From Pseudomonadota bacterium (GTDB lineage Bacteria > Pseudomonadota > Alphaproteobacteria > Acetobacterales > Acetobacteraceae), in assembly GCA_021845595.1 (NCBI GenBank), contig JAJZVV010000006.1, positions 148,361-189,244 of the forward strand: a stretch of 40,884 nucleotides of DNA. Direction: 5' to 3'. The translations under genes were made by a program, and so were the position numbers. Position 1 is the first letter of the stretch, and each line of letters starts with the position of its first letter. Below the pieces are notes generated by a model. It ran no database searches. It was given only the letters and a program-made list of their open reading frames with translations, and was not told the origin of the DNA. Shown one piece after another: positions 8,085 to 14,315 of the stretch.

Positions 8085-8436
8085 ACGCTGGAGGCGATAT
8101 TGCCAGCGCGCCAAGCCGATCTCGTGGCTCCGGACGTTCGCTCCCGCGCCGCCAGAATTTCCTGCGGCGCCACCGCGTGGTGCTACCCGAACAAGCAGCC
8201 GGCACGACAACGGGACCGGTGCGGTTGGCCAGGCACGGCCCGACCGCGTCCTCCATGGGCTCGAACACCAGCCCCTCCGGCCGGCCAAACAGCGCCGGCG
8301 ACACCATGGCGAGGAAGGAATCCAGCGCGACGTGCAGAAACGGCTTGGCCGTGATGGCCTGCAGCGCCCGCGCCACCGAACTCTTGCCGACGCTCCCGGG
8401 GCCGTTGAGGACGATGACCATCGGCCGCGGTGCCAA
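8085..8436 (-). pseudogene. Decayed second copy of the CPT-like kinase gene
   Basis: From a TTG at 8436 (GGAG six bases upstream) the frame gives about 70 residues matching the CPT domain of the neighbouring fusion, including GPGSVGKSS and ALDSFLAMVSPALFG. Then the reading frame breaks. Further pieces matching APLEVLEARERA and EIGLARWQYR appear in two other frames, and the middle and the last roughly 30 codons are gone. Bases 8258-8418 differ from 6441-6601 at only one position over 161 bp. The duplication is therefore recent, or the copies have exchanged sequence, even though the rest has decayed. Confidence 0.8.
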
Positions 8437-8822
8437 GGTTTTCTCCGTGAGGTTCGGGCGGGTGTGACGGAAGGTTTATCACGCGGGGGCGGCGGGGTGG
8501 AGATGGGGCGGGATTCGCGCGGCGGTGCGCCGGGTTCGGGTGCGTGGATGGGTTAGCGGCGGTATGGCTGGGGCCCGCTCGTCATCGACATCGGCGGGGT
8601 TGAGCCATCGCGAGGGCGGCCAGATGAGGGTAAATCACTCATATTTGCCCTTGAATCGCCAGCGCCAAGCGGCTATTTTTTGCGTGCCCCAGTGATCCAG
8701 CGAGGGGTGCACATCGTTGTCGTGCAAGGCCGAAAGTCGGTTCGTGGCGAGGAAGATTTTCGGCGAAATCGGGGGAGAGCAGCGAATGCGCTATATGCAG
8801 AGAACTGTAATCGGCCCACTCG
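8437..8822. other. Intergenic region, no supported gene
   Basis: These 386 bp separate the CPT remnant from the small membrane protein gene. I see no convincing ORF, hairpin or repeat. The composition changes from very GC-rich (to about 8560) to mixed, consistent with a junction between pieces of different origin. Confidence 0.35.
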
Positions 8823-9140
8823 ATGGGCGATGTTTTGGAGCAGTCAACTACGAGACCAGCCCCGGATAGACGCCCTTCCCGATCAGCGACCGAGCGTGAA
8901 AAACCGTTTCAGCCGGCGATCGGAAGAGAGTTCGAGGTCGAGGAGATAGAAGCAAAAACTCGTGGGTTTGTTGCGAAAATCATTGTCAGTTCCACCGCTA
9001 TTGCGATCGTGGTGGCTGGCGTTTATTGGTTGATAAAGGGCATTTATGCCCCTTTGTCGTTTGTGTGGGGCATCGGTGGCCCTTTTATTGGTGCAATCGT
9101 GGGCCATTATTTCGGCCCCAAAAGGACGGACACGGGATGA
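8823..9140 (+). CDS. Small two-helix membrane protein, unknown function
   Basis: This 105-codon ORF has a polar N-terminal half and two hydrophobic segments: residues about 50-72 (AKIIVSSTAIAIVVAGVYWL) and about 77-98 (SFVWGIGGPFIGAIVGHYFG). A lysine/arginine tail (PKRTDTG) follows. Its stop overlaps the start of the next gene (ATGA), so the two are translationally coupled. No good ribosome site precedes the ATG at 8823, and a TTG 12 bp downstream is an alternative start. I do not recognise the family. The pairing with a ribbon-helix-helix protein could suggest a membrane-toxin type module, but no such toxin is identified. Confidence 0.5.
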   Translation: MGDVLEQSTTRPAPDRRPSRSATEREKPFQPAIGREFEVEEIEAKTRGFVAKIIVSSTAIAIVVAGVYWLIKGIYAPLSFVWGIGGPFIGAIVGHYFGPKRTDTG

Positions 9141-9418
9141 CTACGCTGACCATTGCGTCGGGAACCAGCGAAACGCGGGACCGCCCTGAGGCGAGGGCGG
9201 AGGCTCGGAAGAAGAATCGGGTTCAGCTCGATTTCGCGCCGCGCTCGATGGAACGCCTCAACACGCTGAAGGCGAAGACGGAAGCGGCCTCCTATGCGGA
9301 GGTCGTGAAGAACGCCTTGCGCCTGTACGAAGCGCTGATCGAGGAAGTCGAGAGTGGCAAGCAGTTCCTCGTTCGCGACAAGGACGGGTCGGTCGCACCC
9401 TTCAGGCTGTTTCTGTAA
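9137..9418 (+). CDS. Ribbon-helix-helix (CopG-like) DNA-binding protein
   Basis: The protein has 93 residues. After a disordered basic lead comes VQLDFAPRSMERLNTLKAKTEAASYAE, which fits a short beta strand followed by two helices, the RHH fold. The C-terminus (GKQFLVRDKDGSVAPFRLFL) is an extension common in small alphaproteobacterial CopG-like proteins. It starts inside the stop of the upstream membrane-protein gene (ATGA), so it probably works with or regulates that gene. It resembles an antitoxin, but no partner toxin is recognised. Confidence 0.65.
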   Translation: MTTLTIASGTSETRDRPEARAEARKKNRVQLDFAPRSMERLNTLKAKTEAASYAEVVKNALRLYEALIEEVESGKQFLVRDKDGSVAPFRLFL

Positions 9419-9531
9419 GAGTTCTGGCCCAAGCTGTTCGTCGGTCGGATGAGCCGGCCTTGGACGGAGCCCTCGGCCAAGCGTCGGCTCACTTGCTCGG
9501 CCCTGAGCGGCCGTTTGGTATTCTCTTGATT

Positions 9532-9565
9532 TCGCGCGCAGCCGCCACACCAACCCTGCGCGCGA
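9532..9565. terminator. 10-bp hairpin between convergent genes
   Basis: TCGCGCGCAG and its exact complement CTGCGCGCGA are separated by 14 nt, between the RHH gene (ends 9418) and the leftward toxin gene (ends 9593). No T-run follows on either strand, so termination activity is only plausible. Confidence 0.4.
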
Positions 9566-9592
9566 TAGGGTCGGCCAAAGAGGCCGCCCGTA

Positions 9593-10015
9593 TCACACGG
9601 CGGCACTCCAGGGGTTGATCACGGCGAGGCCGGCGGCGGTGAAGGCGCTTGTATCGCGGGATGCGACCGCGAAATCATGCGCGGCGGCGATGGCGGCGAT
9701 ATAGCCGTCGGGCGTGGGGAAGCCCCGTCCGGCGGCCCGTGCCCTCACGGCCAGTTCGCCATAGCGACGAGCCGCGCTGGTATCGAACGGCAGAATCCGC
9801 GTCCCGAACAGTTCCAGCACGCCGTCGAGCGCGGCGGTCAGCTTTTCCTTGCGCCGGCCCTTGGGCAGCGCGCCGATGCCGAACATCAGCTCCGCGACGG
9901 TGACGCTCGAGAGGTACAACGTCTCCGCCGCCTGCGCGTCGAGCCAGGCGCGGACAGCGGGCGCCGGCTCGGGCTTCATCGCCTCGGAGACGACATTGGT
10001 GTCGAGCAGGATCAC
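9593..10015 (-). CDS. PIN-domain toxin ribonuclease, VapC/FitB type
   Basis: The product is 140 residues from a GTG at 10015 that overlaps the antitoxin stop (GTGA). The four acidic PIN-domain residues are present: Asp5 in ILLDTNVVSEAMKP, Glu42 in TVAELMFG, Asp103 in TPDGYIAA and Asp121 in ASRDTSAF. They coordinate Mg2+ for RNA cleavage. DTNVVSEAMKP and the GYIAAIA segment are typical of the FitB subgroup. It should be held inactive by the antitoxin encoded just upstream. The longer open frame (start at 10300) would overlap the antitoxin in another frame and is not credible. Confidence 0.92.
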   Translation of the reverse strand: MILLDTNVVSEAMKPEPAPAVRAWLDAQAAETLYLSSVTVAELMFGIGALPKGRRKEKLTAALDGVLELFGTRILPFDTSAARRYGELAVRARAAGRGFPTPDGYIAAIAAAHDFAVASRDTSAFTAAGLAVINPWSAAV

Positions 10016-10263
10016 CCGAACCGCAGCGGCTCGGCGGGCCTGTCGCGGCTCTGTTCCAGGGCTTCGACATCGGCGTTGGTGAGGCCGATCGTCCGGCTCA
10101 TCTCCGCCAGCGCGGTGCCGAGACGGAGCGCTCCCTCCGGCCGCACGGCAGCTTCCAGGATGGCGCGCATTTCCGCTTCCGTGCTGCGATTGTGCTGCGC
10201 CGCGCGGACCTTCAAGGCGCGATGCGTCGCATCGGAGAGGTTGCGAATGGTGACGGCGGGCAT
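10012..10263 (-). CDS. FitA-like ribbon-helix-helix antitoxin
   Basis: The protein has 83 residues. The N-terminus MPAVTIRNLSDATHRALKVR followed by NRSTEAEMRAILE is the Arc-type RHH DNA-binding fold seen in FitA/plasmid-stability antitoxins. The C-terminal half (IGLTNADVEALEQSRDRP) would wrap the PIN toxin. I chose the ATG at 10263 over an upstream start because the extra 21 residues would be encoded across the operator. Its stop overlaps the toxin start. A palindromic operator sits just upstream, so the complex very likely autoregulates. Confidence 0.9.
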   Translation of the reverse strand: MPAVTIRNLSDATHRALKVRAAQHNRSTEAEMRAILEAAVRPEGALRLGTALAEMSRTIGLTNADVEALEQSRDRPAEPLRFG

Positions 10264-10291
10264 GATGGCATAAGGTCCAAGGAGATAGCTT

Positions 10292-10326
10292 TGATAGCAA
10301 TGTAGAAAACTGCTATCACGCGTCAA
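10292..10326 (-). promoter_or_regulatory. FitAB-type operator overlapping the toxin-antitoxin promoter
   Basis: On the minus strand, TTGACG (10326-10321), a 16-bp spacer and TACATT (10304-10299) form a fair sigma-70 promoter. The perfect inverted repeat TGATAGCA-N11-TGCTATCA (10292-10318) covers the spacer and the -10 box, ideal for repression. From memory, the gonococcal FitAB operator uses the same 8-bp half sites with a spacer of similar length; this should be checked against the literature. Confidence 0.7.
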
Positions 10327-10354
10327 GGATGGCGGACCGTATCAGCCTGAAAAC

Positions 10355-10495
10355 ATGACCCCGCGCGCTTTCCTCGAATCCGTGGTGCGCCCGAATGTCG
10401 ACGAGTTCCGCAAGAACGTCGACGACCTCCGGCGCGCCCTCCCCCTCAAATCAGCACCTGCATGTCCCCGTCCACGGCCAGCGCCTGGCCGCTGA
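10355..10495 (+). pseudogene. 5' fragment of a small conserved hypothetical gene
   Basis: From ATG at 10355 the first roughly 29 codons (MTPRAFLESVVRPNVDEF, then RKNVDDLRRAL) look like the start of a proteobacterial hypothetical protein family with N-termini of the MTPxxFLxxVVxPNV type. The frame then enters the 3' end of the leftward SDR gene and stops at 10495. The remainder of the gene is missing, so this is most likely a truncation left by a rearrangement next to the toxin-antitoxin module. Confidence 0.4.
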
Positions 10496-11231
10496 TGGTC
10501 GCGCCGAAGGGGCTGGCGAGGTAGAGGGCCATGTTGGCGATGTCCTGCTGGGTGACGAAGCAGCGCAGGCTGGTCGCGGCCACGGCGCGGTCGGTCTGTT
10601 CGTTCTCCGAGATCGCGGCGGCCTGCGCCTTGGCGCGGATCACGGCGCGGATGCGCGGCCCGTCCACCAGGCCGGGCAGGATGGCGTTGCAGCGGATGTT
10701 GTCCGGGCCGAGTTCGATCGCCAGCGTCTTGGTCAGGCCGATCACGCCCCATTTCGCCGCCGCGTAGGGGCTGCGCAGCGGGAAGCCGAAGCGCCCGGCG
10801 GCCGAGCTGAGATTGATGATCGCCCCGCCCCCGGCCTGCCGCAGCGCCGGCACGGCGCGGCGGGCGCAGTGGAAGAAGCTGGCGAGGTCGATGCGCAGGG
10901 TCGCGTCCAGCTCCTCCGGCTTCACCGCCTCGATCGGCGCCGTCGGGCCGGCGATGCCGGCGTTGTTCACCAGCACGTCCAGCCCGCCGAGATGGGCCAG
11001 GGCGGCGTCCATGAACGCCTCCATGTCGGCGAGCGCGCCGGCATCCGCGCGCACGCCGTGATGGCCGGAGGCGGCCAGTGCGGCTTCGTCGAGGTCGCAG
11101 ATGAACACGCGCGCGCCACAGGCGGCGAAACTGTCGGCCATCACCTTGCCGATGCCGCCGGCGGCGGCGGAAATGGCGACGCGCCGGCCGGTGAGGTCGA
11201 CCGGCAGCTTCGTGGTGGCTCCCGTGGGCAT
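10446..11231 (-). CDS. SDR-family oxidoreductase
   Basis: The product is 261 residues from the ATG at 11231, placed by GGGAGG six bases upstream; a longer frame starting at 11285 is less likely. It is a classical SDR, although the glycine-rich loop is modified (SAAAGGIG instead of TGxxxGIG). It retains NNAG, Ser in INLSSAAG, and Tyr-Ala-Ala-Ala-Lys. The C-terminus GQALAVDGDMQVLI is the usual dimer/substrate lid. The Thr-to-Ser change at the cofactor loop is conservative. It stands alone between the toxin-antitoxin module and a divergent small membrane protein. The substrate is unknown. Confidence 0.88.
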   Translation of the reverse strand: MPTGATTKLPVDLTGRRVAISAAAGGIGKVMADSFAACGARVFICDLDEAALAASGHHGVRADAGALADMEAFMDAALAHLGGLDVLVNNAGIAGPTAPIEAVKPEELDATLRIDLASFFHCARRAVPALRQAGGGAIINLSSAAGRFGFPLRSPYAAAKWGVIGLTKTLAIELGPDNIRCNAILPGLVDGPRIRAVIRAKAQAAAISENEQTDRAVAATSLRCFVTQQDIANMALYLASPFGATISGQALAVDGDMQVLI

Positions 11232-11332
11232 GCGCATCCTCCCGTGATTTTCGCCCGGTATAGGCGGGGCGGGCCATAGGGGCAAACCAAGCTGGACTTG
11301 AAGCGCACCGCGCCGCTTGCCATGTGCCCCGG

Positions 11333-11611
11333 ATGGACATCCATCAGCGACGCATCATCCTGGACATGACGCCGGAGGGCGAATTCCGCGGCCCCGCGCG
11401 GCCGAGCCTGTCCAGCCGCATCGCCGTCGGCGCCATCATCGTCGCCGTGGCCGCCGGGCTGGCGGCGACGGCGGCGCTCGCCTTCTGGGTCGGCGTGATG
11501 CTGCTGCCGGTGGCGCTGATCGCCGCCGGCGTGGCGTATCTCGCCGTCCGCTTCCAGCTCTGGCGGGGCGGGCGCAGCGGTGGCCCGCCCTCGCCGTTCG
11601 GGCGCGGGTGA
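11333..11611 (+). CDS. Small two-helix membrane protein (Acetobacteraceae-type hypothetical)
   Basis: The protein has 92 residues from ATG 11333; a GTG nine bases earlier is possible. The cytoplasmic lead MDIHQRRIILDMTPEGEFR is, in my recollection, a conserved N-terminus in hypothetical proteins of Acetobacteraceae. Two adjacent hydrophobic helices follow (about residues 27-55 and 57-75), ending with RFQLWRGGR. No catalytic motif is seen. It is divergent from the SDR gene and ends 13 bp from the convergent PEP-CTERM gene. Function unknown. Confidence 0.65.
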   Translation: MDIHQRRIILDMTPEGEFRGPARPSLSSRIAVGAIIVAVAAGLAATAALAFWVGVMLLPVALIAAGVAYLAVRFQLWRGGRSGGPPSPFGRG

Positions 11612-11623
11612 AGGGCGGCGCGG

Positions 11624-12418
11624 TCAGACGGCGGTTTTGCGGCGCCGCGCGGCGAGCGTGAGCGCGAGAGCCGAGCCCAGCAGCGCCAGGCTGGCCGGCT
11701 CGGGCGTGGTCTGCGGCGGTGGCGGCGGCGGCAGGGCCTGCAGCTGCAGGCCGTTGAGATCGCCTTCGCCGTCGGAGTTGCCGCTGACCGAGCCGTAGAA
11801 GGTGATCACCAACTGGCCCGAGGCGTTGGCGGTCGCGGTGAAATCGGTGTAGTTGACCCCGGCCTTGAGCGTCGTCCCGGCTTCGGCGGTGACGCTCTGG
11901 GTCACGCCGTTCACCAGGAAGTCCGTCTGGCGCCCGCTGGTATTGGCCACCGAGTAGAGCACGAGATTGTAGCTCGCGCCGGCGACGAGGCCGCTCAGCG
12001 TCACGGTGCCCGGTGCGCCACTGGCCGTGGTGGTCGGCGTGTCGGTGAAGGTGAGCATATAGGCGTCGAGCAGGTTGGCGTAGGTCGTCCCGCCGAAGAA
12101 GGGAGAGTTGGTGGTCGCGTCGAAGCCGCCGAGGGCGGCGTAGCTCAGGCTGATGCCGGAGCTGGCGCCTGCTGTCGTGTTCAACGCCCCGCTGCCGGAG
12201 ACGGAGCTCGGACCACCAAATACCGAGGGCACGCTGAACGTATTCCAGTGGTCGCCGCTGGCACCGAGCAGGGCGGCGCCGGAATAGGCCGGGCTGCCGG
12301 TCTGGGTGAACTGAACGTCGATGAGCGGCGCGGCCTGAGCCGCCGTCACGCCCAGACCGAAGGCCCCTGCCGCCACGGCGCCACACCACGCGCCGCCGAA
12401 CCCCCCACGCTTCGCCAT
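11624..12418 (-). CDS. PEP-CTERM sorting-domain exported protein
   Basis: The protein has 264 residues with an N-terminal signal peptide (cut probably after AQA, about residue 29). The Ser/Thr/Gly-rich extracellular body resembles a beta sandwich, then comes a proline run (QALPPPPPPQTT). The C-terminal sorting signal is TPEPASLALLGSALALTL followed by the basic tail AARRRKTAV. In this family exosortase recognises PEP plus the transmembrane helix and basic anchor and releases the protein to the surface or exopolysaccharide. No exosortase gene lies in the window. GGGGAGC precedes the ATG. Confidence 0.88.
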   Translation of the reverse strand: MAKRGGFGGAWCGAVAAGAFGLGVTAAQAAPLIDVQFTQTGSPAYSGAALLGASGDHWNTFSVPSVFGGPSSVSGSGALNTTAGASSGISLSYAALGGFDATTNSPFFGGTTYANLLDAYMLTFTDTPTTTASGAPGTVTLSGLVAGASYNLVLYSVANTSGRQTDFLVNGVTQSVTAEAGTTLKAGVNYTDFTATANASGQLVITFYGSVSGNSDGEGDLNGLQLQALPPPPPPQTTPEPASLALLGSALALTLAARRRKTAV

Positions 12419-12548
12419 GCCGATCAGCTCCCCGATGATTGTTAGGTTATCGTTTTTTCTACGATGCTTCTCGTGGCGTTAACCATCGTGTAACTTGCAC
12501 GCTTGAGCAAGCCCCACTTTTGCGATGTTTCCCGAAACTTATCCTCCG

Positions 12549-12758
12549 TCACGCTGCCGCCGGGGCGGATGGGTCGCGGCGCAGATAGGCCACGGCGCCG
12601 TCCAGCGTGAACAGACGCGGGTCGTCCGCTTCCGGAATGGCGGTCCCGGTCTGCTCGTGCAGGGCGGTGACGAAGTTGAGGAGATCCATCCATCCGAGAT
12701 CGAGTTCGTCGCGCAGCACCGCGTCGCCAGGCAGGTTGGTGCGGAAGGGCACCCCGCC
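12549..12758 (-). pseudogene. Remnant of an acyl carrier protein lacking the prosthetic-group serine
   Basis: The readable part LRDELDLGWMDLLNFV, then ALHEQTG and IPEADDPRLFTLDGAVAYL matches the second half of stand-alone acyl carrier proteins, where the motif is normally DLDSMDFLNFV. Here the Asp-Ser pair that accepts 4'-phosphopantetheine reads Gly-Trp. The first half is missing: upstream the sequence turns into an IS110-type transposase remnant on the opposite strand. This is therefore probably a dead gene truncated by the insertion. Confidence 0.6.
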
Positions 12759-12776
12759 CTGCCCGCCGCCTTCCGC

Positions 12777-12933
12777 TGGAACCCGGCCCGGATGGCGCTC
12801 TATGGCCCGCGTGATCGCCCGCGGCACGCCGCACAAAACCGCTGTCGTCGCCTGCGCCCGCATGCTCCTCATCGAGGCCAACCCCGTCGTCCAACTTGGT
12901 ACGCCCTGGGTCGCGCGGCCGGAACGAGGTTGA
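12777..12933 (+). mobile_element. IS110-family transposase remnant (C-terminal end)
   Basis: The frame ending at the TGA 12933 reads VIARGTPHKTAVVACARMLL, then LGTPW. This matches the conserved C-terminus of IS110/IS1111 transposases (ARGKPHKVALVACARKLL). A preceding WNPARMALYG piece is one frame off. No catalytic domain is present. A related remnant in opposite orientation lies at 14219-14315. Confidence 0.65.
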
Positions 12934-12965
12934 TGGTTGCTCCGCTTGCCGGAGCCGGATCAGCC

Positions 12966-13001
12966 GGAGGTGCGGCGGGTTTAGCACCGCCGCACCTCCG
13001 A
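12966..13001. terminator. 14-bp perfect hairpin downstream of the second PEP-CTERM gene
   Basis: CGGAGGTGCGGCGG, an 8-nt loop (GTTTAGCA) and its exact complement form the hairpin. It starts 14 bp past the stop of the leftward gene ending at 13015, the position expected for its terminator. No T-run follows. Confidence 0.55.
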
Positions 13002-13014
13002 GACGCCGATGCCG

Positions 13015-14082
13015 TCAGGACGCCTTGCGCCGAAGCCCGCCGGCCATGAGCAGGCCCAGGCCAACCGCCATGATCGTGAACGAGCTGGGCTCGGGCACGT
13101 TGGCAACGGTCAGACCCGGGCAAGTGACGCCAACCGGGCAGGCGGCGAAGCTGTGGGCGATGCCGTTGGCGTCGGTGTAGAAGCCGGAAAGCTCGCCGAT
13201 ATTGTTGATGCCGGTGATCTGGGTCACCTCGACGCCGTTGCTGAAGGCTGCGGCCGGGTCATCGAGGAAGTTGTAGGTGCCGGTATTGAGATTCAAGATG
13301 AAGCCGTGCTGGCTACCGGTGCTGTCCCCATAATAGCCGGCGACGAGGTTGTTGTCGTTGATGCCGAGGAGCTGGGAGAACACGAACGTGGCGCCGGGCT
13401 CGCCGAGAACATTGGGAATGACTGGGTCGACGATGGCGATGCCGGTCGTCGCGCCCGGGCCGACGGTGAAGCCATGCGTCTGGCCGTCGGCGCCGACATA
13501 GAAGCCGATGATCCGGCCGTTGTTGTTGATGCCCTGGGCGTTCACGGCCCCGGTGCCGGAGGGGGGGTTGATGGTCAGCGGCGATCCGCCACTTGGCAGG
13601 TAGAAGCCGAGGGTTTGGTTGGACTGGTTGGTGAACTGGCCGACGATGCCGCCGTGATCGTTGATCCCGAAGGGCGTCGCGGAAACCGCGTTGGGGAGGT
13701 TCAGGGAAAACGGGGGGCCGCCGGGGGGCAGGAAAAAGGCGTTGGTGCCGTCGCCGGCGACGACGGTGCCGGCGCTGTTGATGCCATTGGCGGTCTGGCC
13801 GGGCCCGGTGTTGGGCATGTTGGTGTTCTGGGGCGTGCCGGCGTAATTGATGAAGACCGAGTTGTTGTTGGCATTCACCTCGGTCCCGACGATCTGGCCG
13901 GTGTTGCTGATGCCGTTGGCATTCGAGCCGACGGCGCCGTTCACAAATGTGGGGTCGAAGTTGGTGAAAATGTATCCGTCGCTGGTGAACGTGCCCAGGA
14001 TGGTGGCATTGGCCGATGCGGCGCCCAAAAGCGGGGCGGCGGCGATGAAGGCGAAGGCAAAGCGAGCCTGGTACGAAGCCAT
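13015..14082 (-). CDS. PEP-CTERM protein with HAF-type extracellular repeats
   Basis: The protein has 355 residues. I use the ATG at 14082 because it directly precedes a signal peptide (MASYQARFAFAFIAAAPLLG, cut near ASA/NA) and has GCGAGG upstream; the open frame reaches 14175. The body consists of about seven repeats of roughly 40 residues with the core GIN(D/N)xGxIVGxY/F and an HGF/HAF ending. This is the extracellular HAF repeat, which I expect to fold as a beta-propeller-like domain. It ends with NVPEPSSFTIMAVGLGLLMA and the basic tail GGLRRKAS, an exosortase signal. It lies exactly between two inverted IS110-type remnants. Confidence 0.88.
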   Translation of the reverse strand: MASYQARFAFAFIAAAPLLGAASANATILGTFTSDGYIFTNFDPTFVNGAVGSNANGISNTGQIVGTEVNANNNSVFINYAGTPQNTNMPNTGPGQTANGINSAGTVVAGDGTNAFFLPPGGPPFSLNLPNAVSATPFGINDHGGIVGQFTNQSNQTLGFYLPSGGSPLTINPPSGTGAVNAQGINNNGRIIGFYVGADGQTHGFTVGPGATTGIAIVDPVIPNVLGEPGATFVFSQLLGINDNNLVAGYYGDSTGSQHGFILNLNTGTYNFLDDPAAAFSNGVEVTQITGINNIGELSGFYTDANGIAHSFAACPVGVTCPGLTVANVPEPSSFTIMAVGLGLLMAGGLRRKAS

Positions 14083-14218
14083 GGGGAACCTCGCAGGGGT
14101 TGTCGATGCGGTTTCGGGTAAAGCAACAGACGAATACCAACCCAGGTGGGCAATGGATACCAAGCGTGGCAACAATTTTTTGTGATTCGCTTGCGTGACC
14201 CATCGCGTACCGCGCCGG

Positions 14219-14315
14219 AGGACGGTTTTGCGTCGATGAGGACCTTGCGGGCGCAGGCGACGAGCACGGTTTTGTGCGGTTTGCCGCGGGCGCTCAGGCG
14301 GGCATAGGGCGCCCT
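14219..14315 (-). mobile_element. IS110-family transposase remnant, inverted copy
   Basis: On the minus strand RLSARGKPHKTVLVACARKV, then LIDAKPSS matches the C-terminus of IS110/IS1111 transposases and resembles the plus-strand remnant at 12777-12933 at the DNA level (shared ATGCGCC-like and CGCACAAAACCG blocks). It begins immediately after the stop of the transporter gene. The rest of the transposase is absent. Confidence 0.65.
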
